The notes under the pieces: generated by a model
Told to the model about the DNA's origin: nothing
The model's input: the letters and a program-made list of their open reading frames with translations, nothing else
Databases searched by the model: none
Translations under genes and position numbers: made by a program
In this document: positions 23,411 through 31,547 of the stretch, in pieces
Layout: each line of letters begins with the position of its first letter
How positions within the stretch are numbered: the first letter of the stretch is position 1
Assembly (NCBI RefSeq): GCF_014203235.1
Contig: NZ_JACHIN010000001.1
Coordinates: forward strand, 1,302,001-1,366,000
Origin: Nonomuraea endophytica
GTDB taxonomy: Bacteria > Actinomycetota > Actinomycetes > Streptosporangiales > Streptosporangiaceae
DNA length: 64,000 nt
Reading direction: 5' to 3'

Positions 23411-23737
23411 CTACTGGCGGGCCTTGCGGAAGTCGTCCACGCTGCGGCTGTCCTGCCCGCCGGTGAAGTCTCCGCCGGAGCGCCCGGCAGCGCCGCTGTC
23501 GCGCGAAGCTTCCTGCCGGGCGGCGGCGGTCTCCAGGCGGTCCAGGTACTCCCGGCACAGCTCGATCTTGCTGCGCGCCTGCTCGGCCTCGTCCAGGAGG
23601 GCGGCCAGCCGGTCGAGCACCTGCTTGGCGTTCGCCCTGACGGACGCGGCCCGCATCGGGTCGCCGCTGGCGTGGGCCTGATGGAGGTTCTGGCGAAGCT
23701 CGGCTACAACCTCGCCGATGGTCTTGCCCGTGGTCAT
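23411..23737 (-). CDS. Coiled-coil hypothetical protein, last gene of terminase operon
   Basis: A 108-residue, almost entirely helical protein. Residues 6-80 form a continuous coiled coil (ELRQNLHQAHASGDPMRAAS; AKQVLDRLAALLDEAEQARSK; LCREYLDRLETAAARQEAS), then a Gly/Ser-rich tail. A strong purine-rich ribosome site precedes the ATG. It lies 42 bases downstream of another coiled-coil gene that follows terL. The position is where phages keep portal or scaffold genes, but no such domain is present. Confidence 0.65.
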   Translation of the reverse strand: MTTGKTIGEVVAELRQNLHQAHASGDPMRAASVRANAKQVLDRLAALLDEAEQARSKIELCREYLDRLETAAARQEASRDSGAAGRSGGDFTGGQDSRSVDDFRKARQ

Positions 23738-23779
23738 GAAGCCTCTTCTCCTCGCTGATCCTGCGTGGCGGATTGGGAG

Positions 23780-24514
23780 TCAGGCACGGCTACCGGCCCG
23801 CCCGGTCTTGACCACCTGGCCGTCCACGATCGTGCTGCCGCTGCCGTTGGCCTCGATGTCGGCCATCAGCTCCGCCTTACGGAGCGCTCGCTCGGGGTCC
23901 TCCTCCAGGCGACGGACCTGCTCGCGGACCTGCGACAGGGCGCGGGTCAGGGCCTCCCACGACTCGCCGGCCTGGAGCTGAAGCCGAGCCGCCGCGCCCC
24001 GCTCGCCCGGGGTGGCCTGCGCGAGGCCGCGCTCCACCTGGTCCATGGTCTTGTTCAGGGCCGGGGCCGACATCTCCCTGCTGCCGCGCGCGTAGGTGGG
24101 CAGTTCGGTCTTGATCGCGGCCAGCGTCGCCAGGTCGCCCGCCTGGACGGCGGCCTTCACCAGGTCGTCCACGTGGTCGCCGTGGTCGAGCTGCTGGCGT
24201 ACGCGCGACCATGCCGCCTGCCGCTGCATCTCCCGCAGCGTCTCGGTCTGCGGGTCGTCGGCGGTGGGCTGAGCGGTGACCCACTCCTCCACCCCGTCAC
24301 GGGCACGGCGAGCCTCCTGCTCGATCTGGTCGAGCTGTGCCATGGCCTCCTGACGGAGCCGGGCGGCCTGCTGGGCACAGTAGTCGGGGGCGTACCGGTC
24401 GTCCCGAGCAACCTTGCCCAGGGCAGACACGAGGTCCTGCCGGACGGCGGTGACCCGACCGGGCAGCAGGTCGAGATCCATCTTCTTGGCCTGGGCGTGG
24501 ATCTGCGTGGACAT
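23780..24514 (-). CDS. Long coiled-coil protein downstream of terL
   Basis: A 244-residue protein, helical over most of its length, with Gln/Glu/Arg-rich heptads (DYCAQQAARLRQEAMAQLDQ; QEARRARDGVEEW; WEALTRALSQVREQVRRLEED) and a short beta-like C-terminal end. The start at 24514 is supported by AAGGAG 7 bases upstream. It follows terL by 32 bases. A scaffold-like or capsid-redirecting role is conceivable for a satellite, but this is inferred from position and shape only. Confidence 0.6.
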   Translation of the reverse strand: MSTQIHAQAKKMDLDLLPGRVTAVRQDLVSALGKVARDDRYAPDYCAQQAARLRQEAMAQLDQIEQEARRARDGVEEWVTAQPTADDPQTETLREMQRQAAWSRVRQQLDHGDHVDDLVKAAVQAGDLATLAAIKTELPTYARGSREMSAPALNKTMDQVERGLAQATPGERGAAARLQLQAGESWEALTRALSQVREQVRRLEEDPERALRKAELMADIEANGSGSTIVDGQVVKTGRAGSRA

Positions 24515-24546
24515 GTTGATCTCCTTCATGTGGTTCGTCGTGTCGG

Positions 24547-26019
24547 TCACCAGGCGTTCTCCGGCGACTTCTCGCCCCCGCTGGGCGCGGTGATGGCGGC
24601 GGGCATGGCCAGCGGCACGGCCTCCTGCGGAATCAGGAGGCCGTAGCCGGTCTTGAGCGCGTCCTCCTCCGGCCGCCGTACCCGGCGGACGGACCTGCGG
24701 GCGTAGGTGGTGCTCAGGCAGCTCACTGCCTGCATGGCGGCCATCGCCAAGTCGTCATGACCGATGCGGGCAGGCACCGAAATCTGCACCATGCCCGACG
24801 CGCTGTGGGTGAACTGGAGACCGTGGAGCTGACGGAGCAGTTCCGGGTGCCGGGGCAGCACCAGGCGGCCCTGCTGGAGGAGGACCTTCATCGCGCCAAA
24901 CCCGGCTTGCTTGCGACGCGTGTCGGTCCACACCGGAGCAACCCAGGACTGGACCCCGGCCCGCCACAACCGTTCCGTCAACGTCTGGGTGGGAGCACCG
25001 CCGACCCCGTTCGTCTCCGATGCCCAGCACCGCACGTCGAACGCCGACCCGATGGTCACCAGCCGGTCGATGAAGTCGCCGTACGGCATCCGCGCATGCG
25101 ACTCCAGCCACGGCAGGTAGAACGGCACATCCTCCCCGAGAACCTGGTGGTTCCACCCCCGGTCGTCCAGCGGAGCCATCAGCACCACGGCGTTGGCATC
25201 CTGCGCGAACCCCCAGTCAAGCCCCGCCGCTCCGCCCAGCGGGCGGTGATGGCCGTAGGCGGCCTTCACCCGTTCCGGCGACCACAGCTCGTAGTCGGCG
25301 ACGGCACCAAGCAGTTCCTCGGCCGTGAAGTAGGCCGCCTCGTCCTCCACCCACTCGGCCAGCACCTCCTGACGGAACACCCACTCGGGGTCCTGCCTGC
25401 GCCAGTCCTCCAGCAAGGCGGCGTCCACCAGCGGGGAGACGGTGCTCGGCCAGTGGAAGGAGGCGTATCCTTCCGCGCCGTTGGTGCCCAGGTGGTAAAG
25501 CTGGGCGAAGAACCGGTCACGGCCCCCGAACGGGGTAGAGGCCAGCACCACCCGCGACTCCGGCCGGGCGATGATCGAGTACCGGGCGGCCCGCCACAGC
25601 TCGTCCGGGATCTGGGCGGCCTCGTCCAGGATCAGCAGGTCCACCGACTTGCCCCGCACCTGCTTCTCGCTGGCCGGTACGCACCGGATCGTGCTGCCGT
25701 TGGTCAGGGTGACCCGCGAGGCGTTGTCATCCACCACCGACCCCGCCAGCAACGGCGAAGAGGCCAGCCCGGAGATCTCGGCCATCAGATCCTTGGCCGC
25801 GTCCTCCCCGGCACTCAGGACCAGCACCCGGTAACCCGCCTGAGTGAACGCCCCGTGCAGAGCGATCACCGCCAGCGTCCTGGACTTACCCGCCTGCCGC
25901 CCGCAGCACATCACCCGCGTCCGTGCCGGGCTCAACGCCACCTGCGCCTGGTGAGGCCACAACGGCTCCCCAATCAGCCGTTCGGCGAACACCCGGACGT
26001 CCCGCAGTCCGTCAACCAT
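24547..26019 (-). CDS. terL: Terminase large subunit (packaging ATPase/nuclease)
   Basis: A 490-residue intact terminase. The ATPase half has Walker A CGRQAGKS (residues 39-46), Walker B DLLILDEAAQ (127-136, D132 E133) and the coupling motif ASTP (160-163). The RNase H-like nuclease half shows LDWGFAQD with D268, ASETNGVGG with E335, and HDDLAMA with D422/D423, which are the metal-binding acids. It would cut concatemeric DNA and pump it into a prohead. It overlaps terS by 8 bases. No portal or capsid gene follows, so proheads must come from elsewhere if it is used. Confidence 0.93.
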   Translation of the reverse strand: MVDGLRDVRVFAERLIGEPLWPHQAQVALSPARTRVMCCGRQAGKSRTLAVIALHGAFTQAGYRVLVLSAGEDAAKDLMAEISGLASSPLLAGSVVDDNASRVTLTNGSTIRCVPASEKQVRGKSVDLLILDEAAQIPDELWRAARYSIIARPESRVVLASTPFGGRDRFFAQLYHLGTNGAEGYASFHWPSTVSPLVDAALLEDWRRQDPEWVFRQEVLAEWVEDEAAYFTAEELLGAVADYELWSPERVKAAYGHHRPLGGAAGLDWGFAQDANAVVLMAPLDDRGWNHQVLGEDVPFYLPWLESHARMPYGDFIDRLVTIGSAFDVRCWASETNGVGGAPTQTLTERLWRAGVQSWVAPVWTDTRRKQAGFGAMKVLLQQGRLVLPRHPELLRQLHGLQFTHSASGMVQISVPARIGHDDLAMAAMQAVSCLSTTYARRSVRRVRRPEEDALKTGYGLLIPQEAVPLAMPAAITAPSGGEKSPENAW

Positions 26020-26503
26020 GCTTCACCCCCTTGTCGTCGTTGTCGTTGCCCTCGTGGTCCAAGCCGGACAGCAGCTTGGCCATGTCCACCCCGGCGGCGG
26101 CCACGTCCCGCCCCAACCGCGCGGCGCTCAGTGGGTCCAGCCCCAGCCGGGACCGTTCGCGGGCCGCCCGGTTCTCCGCCCGGTGCAGCAGCGCGTAGGC
26201 GGCCCGTACGCGCTCGTCTGCCAGGTCCCCGACCCCATCGCCGGACACCTCGGCCAGCCCCTCCTGGTAGGCCATCAGCAACCGGACCTGAGCCTCCGCC
26301 CGCGCCCACGCCTCCAGAGCACCCCGCCAACGCGGCTTACCCAGGTAGGCACACTCCGGGTCGGCCAGCACCTCGGCCACCAACTCCCGCGCCACCGGAT
26401 CGACCTTGCGCAGCGAGTAGACCCCGTGCCTGACCGACAGCTCGTGTCCTGGCTGGAAGGGGGGACGCTGCCCGGGAAACCGGGGCGTCCATCCCTCAGT
26501 CAT
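26012..26503 (-). CDS. terS: Probable terminase small subunit
   Basis: A 163-residue helical protein immediately upstream of, and overlapping, terL. It starts with a flexible arm containing RFPGQRPPFQPGHELSVRHGVYS, which is typical of actinophage TerS proteins, followed by a DNA-binding-type helical region (VARELVAEVLADPECAYLG; EAWARAEAQVRLLMAYQEGL). TerS recognises the pac or cos site and recruits TerL. GGAGGGG lies just before the start; GTG at 26506 is an alternative. Identification rests on position plus the N-terminal pattern. Confidence 0.75.
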   Translation of the reverse strand: MTEGWTPRFPGQRPPFQPGHELSVRHGVYSLRKVDPVARELVAEVLADPECAYLGKPRWRGALEAWARAEAQVRLLMAYQEGLAEVSGDGVGDLADERVRAAYALLHRAENRAARERSRLGLDPLSAARLGRDVAAAGVDMAKLLSGLDHEGNDNDDKGVKHG

Positions 26504-27063
26504 CACGGTCCCCTCCCCAGGTCCATGGAGAACATGGAGTTCTCCCTGAACATGGCGTCGTCATGGCTTCTGAACTGGGCAAACACTGCTGACCCATGAG
26601 GACGAGGGCACAGGTAGGGCACCTACGCAAGTGCCACAGCATGTTCTCGCAGCTCAGCGGCTTATGAGGAACCTCGATCAACGAGGACTCGTCTCGTCTC
26701 CTCGCGCGCGCGGCATTTCTACCGATCACCCGGACGGCACGCCCCCGCCGCTTCACCCGCCCACGGGTGTTCGGGTGGGACTGACCCCGGCCCTTCCCGA
26801 CCTCGGAGCGGTGACGGTGGTGACAGAGCCACGATTCGCCCTCGTGACCTGCAAGTTCGTTGTCATTACGGGCGTGGACACTTAGATGACAGAACCAAGA
26901 ATTCATACCGTGATCTGCGGAAACATCTGTCACCGGCCGGGGAGATGCACCCCGATCCGCCGATGCATCACCGCCGATCCCTTCTGTCAGCCGCTTGTCA
27001 CCGCTGGCTGGTGACGCCTGCCTGACCAGCTCAGGAGCGGTATCCGACACTTCTGTCACCGTG
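26504..27063. other. Non-coding block with iteron-like TCTGTCA repeats, candidate origin or packaging region
   Basis: This 560-bp gap separates the ATPase gene from the terminase operon. The 7-mer TCTGTCA occurs five times: reverse at 26821-26827 and 26887-26893, direct at 26926-26932, 26983-26989 and 27052-27058. Related TTGTCACCG and GTGTCACC follow at 26995 and 27061. Reading frames through it have poor protein character. The place between replication and packaging genes is where satellites keep ori or cos. Confidence 0.5.
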
Positions 27064-28551
27064 TCACCACCCCTTCGAGTTGGCCTCGTACCGGGTGGGC
27101 TTACGGCCCCCGGTCGAAGGCTCCACCTTGCGGCGGATGTAGCCGTGGTCCTCCAGCAGAGCCAGGACCGCCGTCAAGTCGGCAGCGGTCTTGAACTTGC
27201 GGTGCATGCCTCGGTGCGCCTCGCGCTGCGTGAAGTCCTTGCGCTCCCCTATCCACGTCAGGACCGCCTGGGCGTCCTCCAGCCTCGGGTGGGCGCGCAT
27301 CACGCCGTAGGCGGCCATGGCGTGTTCGGTGTAGTAGCGGGCGAGTTCGATGGCGCGGCTCATGATGACCTCGCTGATCGCGGTCTGCACCCCTTGCGTC
27401 GGGTTGTCAGCGAGGTGGAGCAGGCCCGCCAGCCGGACCGTGTGGCCCAGGAGTTTGGCGGCCCACTCCTGGAGGTTCTCCAGGTCTCCCGAACCGCGCC
27501 GGAGCCTGGGCTCGATCTCCGCGCGCCACTCGGTGTGCAGCTTCAGCGCCCCAGGCGTCAGGCTGAGGACGGCGGGGTCCGTCCAGTGGGACAGGCCGAT
27601 GACGAGGCCCATCACGGTGTCGCGGTAGCGGTCCAGCACCTCCTGATCCAGCAGGTCGGGAGAGAGCTTGCGCCACCCCACCATGTCCGGCGGCACGGCG
27701 AACAGGACCCGCGCGAGAGCGCCTCGTCCGTGCATCTGCTTCTTGGCGGCGATGTCACGCAGGAGCTGCGGCTGAAGGCAGATACCCATGGTCAGGGCGG
27801 GCCGCTCCACGAACTCCTTGCGGCCTCGCCGGTCGATCACCAGCCTGTCCCCGGCATGGCCCTTGAGCACGAGTTCAAGGTTGGGATGACCATTGGTGTA
27901 GCGGCCCATGATCACCTCGAAGAACGTGCCCTCCGCGCTGAGGATCGCCAGACGACCTCCTTGCTCGGCCAGCAGCGTCGCGGCGGCTTCGGGGGTGATG
28001 TCGTCAGCGCTCAGGCGCGGCAGGACGGGGATCTCCATTTCCTCGGCCATGCCCGCGGCGTCCACCGCCGTCTCGACCTCGTCGGGGTTCTTGGCCTTCT
28101 TCCGAGCCGCTTCCGCGCGGGCGAGAGCCTTACGCTTCTCCCGCGCCACCTCCTTGACCTTTTCCTCGACGGTTTCCTTCAGAGCCGTCTCCGCAGCGAA
28201 CACCGGTCCGAGCATGGACCGGAAGGCGGGCGACTTGCCCGACCCCGGCGGCATGGCGATGGCCACCATGAGGTTCAGCGGCTCACGCCACTGCCCACGA
28301 ACCTCCACCTCCGCGCGGCCACCCGCAGCAGTGGCCAGCACCGCCAGAGCCAGCCCACCCGGCAGATCCTCGGGAACCTGCACCTCCTCGGCCACACCTC
28401 GGACCATCTCGGCGATGTAGTCGGGGAAGACATCGGTGGGGAAAGCCGGAAGCGCCTGACGGGTACCGAGCGGGACGGGCTCCTCCCAGCCTTCGGCGGG
28501 AACCACGTCCCCGGCCTCGAAGCCGGGGACGTGGTCCAACGGGTTACTCAC
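27064..28551 (-). CDS. DUF3987/YfjI-type replication ATPase (helicase-like)
   Basis: A 495-residue protein of the DUF3987 type found in phages, plasmids and integrative elements. Walker A is AMPPGSGKSP at about residues 99-108. A charged coiled-coil insert follows (residues 125-165), then the ATPase core with RLAILSAEGTFFEVIMGRY. A winged-helix-like end (FTQREAHRGMHRKFKTAADL; LLEDHGYIRRK) may bind DNA. It most likely opens or unwinds the element's own origin. The GTG at 28551 overlaps the upstream stop and follows GGAGGG. Iteron-like repeats begin right after its stop. Confidence 0.82.
   Translation of the reverse strand: MSNPLDHVPGFEAGDVVPAEGWEEPVPLGTRQALPAFPTDVFPDYIAEMVRGVAEEVQVPEDLPGGLALAVLATAAGGRAEVEVRGQWREPLNLMVAIAMPPGSGKSPAFRSMLGPVFAAETALKETVEEKVKEVAREKRKALARAEAARKKAKNPDEVETAVDAAGMAEEMEIPVLPRLSADDITPEAAATLLAEQGGRLAILSAEGTFFEVIMGRYTNGHPNLELVLKGHAGDRLVIDRRGRKEFVERPALTMGICLQPQLLRDIAAKKQMHGRGALARVLFAVPPDMVGWRKLSPDLLDQEVLDRYRDTVMGLVIGLSHWTDPAVLSLTPGALKLHTEWRAEIEPRLRRGSGDLENLQEWAAKLLGHTVRLAGLLHLADNPTQGVQTAISEVIMSRAIELARYYTEHAMAAYGVMRAHPRLEDAQAVLTWIGERKDFTQREAHRGMHRKFKTAADLTAVLALLEDHGYIRRKVEPSTGGRKPTRYEANSKGW
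28503..28534. repeat. Perfect 13-bp hairpin inside the 5' end of the replication gene
   Basis: CCACGTCCCCGGC (28503-28515) pairs perfectly with GCCGGGGACGTGG (28522-28534), loop of six. In the mRNA it starts about 17 bases after the GTG and the loop begins UUCG. It encodes HVPGFEAGDVV. It could limit translation initiation or act as a DNA hairpin. Confidence 0.7.
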
Positions 28552-28874
28552 TTGCCCTCCTCGACGGCACCGACCACGGCGGGACGCTCGGCGCCCCACC
28601 AGACCGGACCGCCCTCGTGGTCACCGCGCGGGCGGACCAGGACCACGAGGCGGCGGGCCTGAAGCTCGGCGTAGGTCGGCTGGCTGGCCGTTCGGCGGAC
28701 CCGCTCGGCCAGCGCCTTCCACACCTGGGCGATCTCGTGGTGGGCGTGGGTGTAGCCGACCTCCCACCCCGACAGGTGGCCGGCGCGGTAGCCACCGGCG
28801 TACATCTGGGCCTCACGCTTGTGCTGGCCGTCGAGGTCGTTGACCAGCTTGCGCATCTCCTCCAGGTCGCCCAT
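28548..28874 (-). CDS. Small hypothetical protein upstream of replication ATPase
   Basis: A 108-residue protein with an N-terminal helix (DLEEMRKLVNDLDGQHKREA) and a Trp/His-rich middle (GWEVGYTHAHHEIAQVWKALAERVRR). No family recognised. GGAGG precedes the ATG at 28874. Its stop overlaps the GTG of the ATPase (GTGA) and its start overlaps the previous stop (TGATG), so it is tightly coupled in the early operon. Confidence 0.65.
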   Translation of the reverse strand: MGDLEEMRKLVNDLDGQHKREAQMYAGGYRAGHLSGWEVGYTHAHHEIAQVWKALAERVRRTASQPTYAELQARRLVVLVRPRGDHEGGPVWWGAERPAVVGAVEEGK

Positions 28875-29125
28875 CACGCCACCTCCGGCATGGCCAGGGA
28901 GCCGGGCTCCCGCAGGAGGCGGTTCAGGGCGGCCAGCTCGTTCATGCGACGGAGCAGGCGGTCACGGTCGCGCGGGTGGAGCCGGGCGAGGAGATGAGCC
29001 GTGCCCGGCTTGGCCGTACGGGCTACCCTGGCCTCGTTGTCGTTGAGCTTGCTGGGCGCAGCGACGTTCTGGCGGCCCTGGGAGGTGGAGCTCCCGGGGC
29101 CGCACTGCTTCTTAGGCGACGACAT
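28874..29125 (-). CDS. Small basic hypothetical protein
   Basis: An 83-residue basic protein (SKLNDNEARVARTAKPGTAH; LLARLHPRDRDRLLRRMNELA). The C-terminal half is a charged amphipathic helix. The ATG at 29125 is inside the last bases of the excisionase-like gene, so translation is coupled; the longer upstream frame overlaps that gene fully and is rejected. No family recognised. Confidence 0.55.
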   Translation of the reverse strand: MSSPKKQCGPGSSTSQGRQNVAAPSKLNDNEARVARTAKPGTAHLLARLHPRDRDRLLRRMNELAALNRLLREPGSLAMPEVA

Positions 29126-29375
29126 CGGCACCGCCGCCCTGATGCTGGTCGAGCCACTTCTCGATGTCCACCCAGCGGTAGCGGATGTGCCTGCCGACCT
29201 TGATGTACCTCGGTCCGACACCACGCCAGCGCCACTGGACGAGAGTCTTCTGCGGGATGCCCAGGTAGTCGGCCACCTCCGGAGTCCCGGGGAGTGGGCC
29301 ACTCGGCTCCTTGATTGAGGTCTTACGGATCGCCATCACCTTTCGTTTGAAACGGATGAATTTCTCTCTCTTCAT
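29112..29375 (-). CDS. xis: Excisionase-like helix-turn-helix protein
   Basis: An 87-residue protein with the excisionase/HTH_17 pattern: TPEVADYLGIPQKTLVQWRWRGVGPRYIKVGRHIRYRWVDIEKWL across residues 31-75, a winged-helix MerR-like module. It would bind att arm sites and steer the integrase toward excision, and may regulate the early operon. The start is uncertain (ATG 29375 or ATG 29336). It is divergent from the XRE regulator and integrase, as in many actinobacterial integrative elements. Confidence 0.8.
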   Translation of the reverse strand: MKREKFIRFKRKVMAIRKTSIKEPSGPLPGTPEVADYLGIPQKTLVQWRWRGVGPRYIKVGRHIRYRWVDIEKWLDQHQGGGADVVA

Positions 29376-29431
29376 CCCTAAGGGTCTCGAAAGGCTGGCT
29401 TCAAGTCAAGCGAGAGGCTAGGCTTCGCTTC
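29376..29431. promoter_or_regulatory. Divergent control region between xis operon and XRE/int operon
   Basis: This 56-bp gap must hold both promoters. On the minus strand TTGACT is a fair -35. Two similar plus-strand words, AGGCTGGCTTC and AGGCTAGGCTTC, about 25 bases apart, are candidate sites for the XRE regulator. Confidence 0.45.
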
Positions 29432-30232
29432 ATGAGCAAAACACGAGGTGAAAGCACTCGCGATACCGGCTTGAAGGACAAGCCGCGTCGCTGGTCGAAG
29501 GAGGAGTGGCGCAATGCAGTGGCGGAAGCTCCACCGTTCTCCGTCGCCCTGGGCCAGAAGCTCCGGACGGTCCGAGAGAGGAAGGGCTGGACGACGGAGG
29601 ACATCGCCACATCTGCCCAGGGGTACGGTCTTGGCTGGCACCGCACGACGGTCGGGCAAATCGAGTTGGGCAAGCGCGCTCTAAGCGCCATCGAGCTACT
29701 GATGCTGCCCTTTCTGTACGGCGAACCGCTCGTGAAGCTCCTGCCGAGCGAGGTAACCCATCTGACCGACACGACCGCCGCGAATATCAGCTACCTCGTA
29801 GCCTTCGCGATCACGGGCGAGGTGTGGGACCAGCCGGGCTCCGGCCCGCTTCACCGGCCTGGACGCTTCCACTTCAAGGGGCAAGAGGAGCGCGTTGGGC
29901 GCTTCGTCCAAGCCCTGCTAGACAAGCCCAACCCCTGGCCGCTGGAGGCCGTAGCCGCCCACATCGCTACCCCGGACGAGGCCGAAATGAAGGCCGCGAA
30001 GCGTCTGGACACCACCCCGCACTACGTCGCTTATGCGGCCCGCATGACGTGGGGCCACGGCCTTACCGAAGAGCGAGACACCCGGCTCAACCGACGCCCG
30101 GACACCCCCGCCGACCGCCGCGCCCTCCAGGCCGCGCGTGGCCACGTCACCCGCGAATTGATCAACGAACTTAACCCCGTAATCCGCAGGCTCGAAGAGC
30201 AGCGCACCCCCACCCTCTCCAAGGAGATCTGA
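29432..30232 (+). CDS. XRE-type helix-turn-helix regulator, probable element switch
   Basis: A 266-residue protein. The helix-turn-helix lies at residues 38-82 (ALGQKLRTVRERKGWTTEDIA; GWHRTTVGQIELGKRAL). The remainder is helical with no recognised family; the C-terminal helix is VTRELINELNPVIRRLEEQ. It is the first gene of the integrase transcript and faces the excisionase operon, the usual place of a lysogeny-type repressor. Its stop overlaps the integrase ATG (TGATG). Confidence 0.8.
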   Translation: MSKTRGESTRDTGLKDKPRRWSKEEWRNAVAEAPPFSVALGQKLRTVRERKGWTTEDIATSAQGYGLGWHRTTVGQIELGKRALSAIELLMLPFLYGEPLVKLLPSEVTHLTDTTAANISYLVAFAITGEVWDQPGSGPLHRPGRFHFKGQEERVGRFVQALLDKPNPWPLEAVAAHIATPDEAEMKAAKRLDTTPHYVAYAARMTWGHGLTEERDTRLNRRPDTPADRRALQAARGHVTRELINELNPVIRRLEEQRTPTLSKEI

Positions 30233-31512
30233 TGGCCGTCTACGACCGCTGGCACAAGTCCCGCGCCAAGCCCGGCGATCCGACGTGCAAGGAGCACGAC
30301 AAGCCCCCCACCACCGACCACGGCAAAGGCGAACGCTGGCAGGTCCGCTGGCGTGACGAGCAGGGCGACCAGAAGAAGCGGAACTTCGAGAAGAAGGCCG
30401 AAGCCGACGCCTACGACGCCAAGGTCAGGAACGACCTCAAGACCGGCGACTACGTCGATCCCAAGGCGGGCAAGGTCACCTTCCGCCAACGGGGCGACAT
30501 GTGGCTAGCCTCCGCCACCTTCGGGCAGGCCGTGTCCGACCACATCGCCATGCGGCTCCGGGTCCACATCTACCCGACCTTCGGCCACCTGGAGATGCGC
30601 ATCCTCGCTAACCAGCCGTCGCTGATCCAGAAGTGGATCAAGAGCCTTCAGGGAAAGCTCGCACCGACCTACATCAAGGTCCTGTTCGCCCACGTCTCCG
30701 CCGTCTTCTCCGCCGCCGTGGAGGACAGGGTCATCCCCCGGAATCCATGCCAGGCCAAGGGGATGAAGCTGCCCCCCATCGTCAAGGGCAAGGTCCAGCC
30801 CTGGTTGTTCGAGTGGGTGGACGCCATGCGGGCCGCGCTCCCCGAGCGGTACGAGGCTATGACAGACATCGGGGCGGGGCTCGGCCTGCGGCAAGGCGAG
30901 ATCTTCGGCTTGTCGGTGGATGACGTGGACTTTCTGCGCCGTGTGGTCCACGTGCGGCGACAGGTAAAGGTCATCCGTGGACGGCTGGTCTACGGGCTGC
31001 CCAAGGGTGACAAGGAACGGGATGTTCCCCTCCCGGAGTCGGTCGCGCTGCGGTTGTCGGCGCACCTGGCCGCGACTCCTGCCGTGAAAGTCGATCTGCC
31101 GTGGGATCGCCTGGACGGCGAGCACAAGCAGCACCGCCTGATCTTCACTACGGTCACGGGCAAGGCGGTCCACCGCGACTACTTCAACGAAACGTTCTGG
31201 CGACCCGGCCTCGTCACCGCTGGCGTCGTTCCGCCGCCCGCCAAGGGCGAGAAGCGCAAGTCGTACCGGGAGCACGGTATGCACGCTCTCCGGCATTTCT
31301 ACGCTTCGGTTCTGCTGGACGGCGGAGAGTCCATCAAGGCCCTGAGCGAGTATCTCGGCCACCATGACCCAGGCTTCACCTTGCGTACCTATACGCACCT
31401 GATGCCGTCCAGCGAGGACCGTACTCGCAAGGCCGTCGATGCGGTTTTCGGGGCACACAATTCCCCGGCAAGTGCCCTGATTGTGCCCGCAGCGGGCAAC
31501 CGGGAAGCTTAA
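30232..31512 (+). CDS. int: Tyrosine site-specific integrase
   Basis: A 426-residue tyrosine recombinase. The arm-type N-terminal domain (residues 30-80) and SAM-like core-binding domain (about 85-170) precede the catalytic domain with R220 (GAGLGLRQGEI), H351-x-x-R354 (HALRHF), H377 (YLGHHDP) and nucleophile Y387 (LRTYTHL). All catalytic residues are present, so it should be active. AAGGAG precedes the ATG. It lies 35 bases from attR. The target is the 3' end of the M15 peptidase gene, a protein-coding gene rather than a tRNA. Confidence 0.95.
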   Translation: MAVYDRWHKSRAKPGDPTCKEHDKPPTTDHGKGERWQVRWRDEQGDQKKRNFEKKAEADAYDAKVRNDLKTGDYVDPKAGKVTFRQRGDMWLASATFGQAVSDHIAMRLRVHIYPTFGHLEMRILANQPSLIQKWIKSLQGKLAPTYIKVLFAHVSAVFSAAVEDRVIPRNPCQAKGMKLPPIVKGKVQPWLFEWVDAMRAALPERYEAMTDIGAGLGLRQGEIFGLSVDDVDFLRRVVHVRRQVKVIRGRLVYGLPKGDKERDVPLPESVALRLSAHLAATPAVKVDLPWDRLDGEHKQHRLIFTTVTGKAVHRDYFNETFWRPGLVTAGVVPPPAKGEKRKSYREHGMHALRHFYASVLLDGGESIKALSEYLGHHDPGFTLRTYTHLMPSSEDRTRKAVDAVFGAHNSPASALIVPAAGNREA

Positions 31513-31547
31513 CCACAGGTCAGGGCGTTATTAATAGCCTGAAGCGC

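Noticed and set aside
26496..27059. A 187-codon minus-strand frame in the satellite gap, considered as an HNH nuclease
   Set aside because: There are no spaced HNH residues, the composition is irregular, and it covers the repeat cluster. Non-coding is more likely.
28874..29302. Longer version (142 codons) of the small basic gene
   Set aside because: Its 5' two fifths are the shadow of the excisionase-like gene; the start at 29125 leaves only a small overlap.
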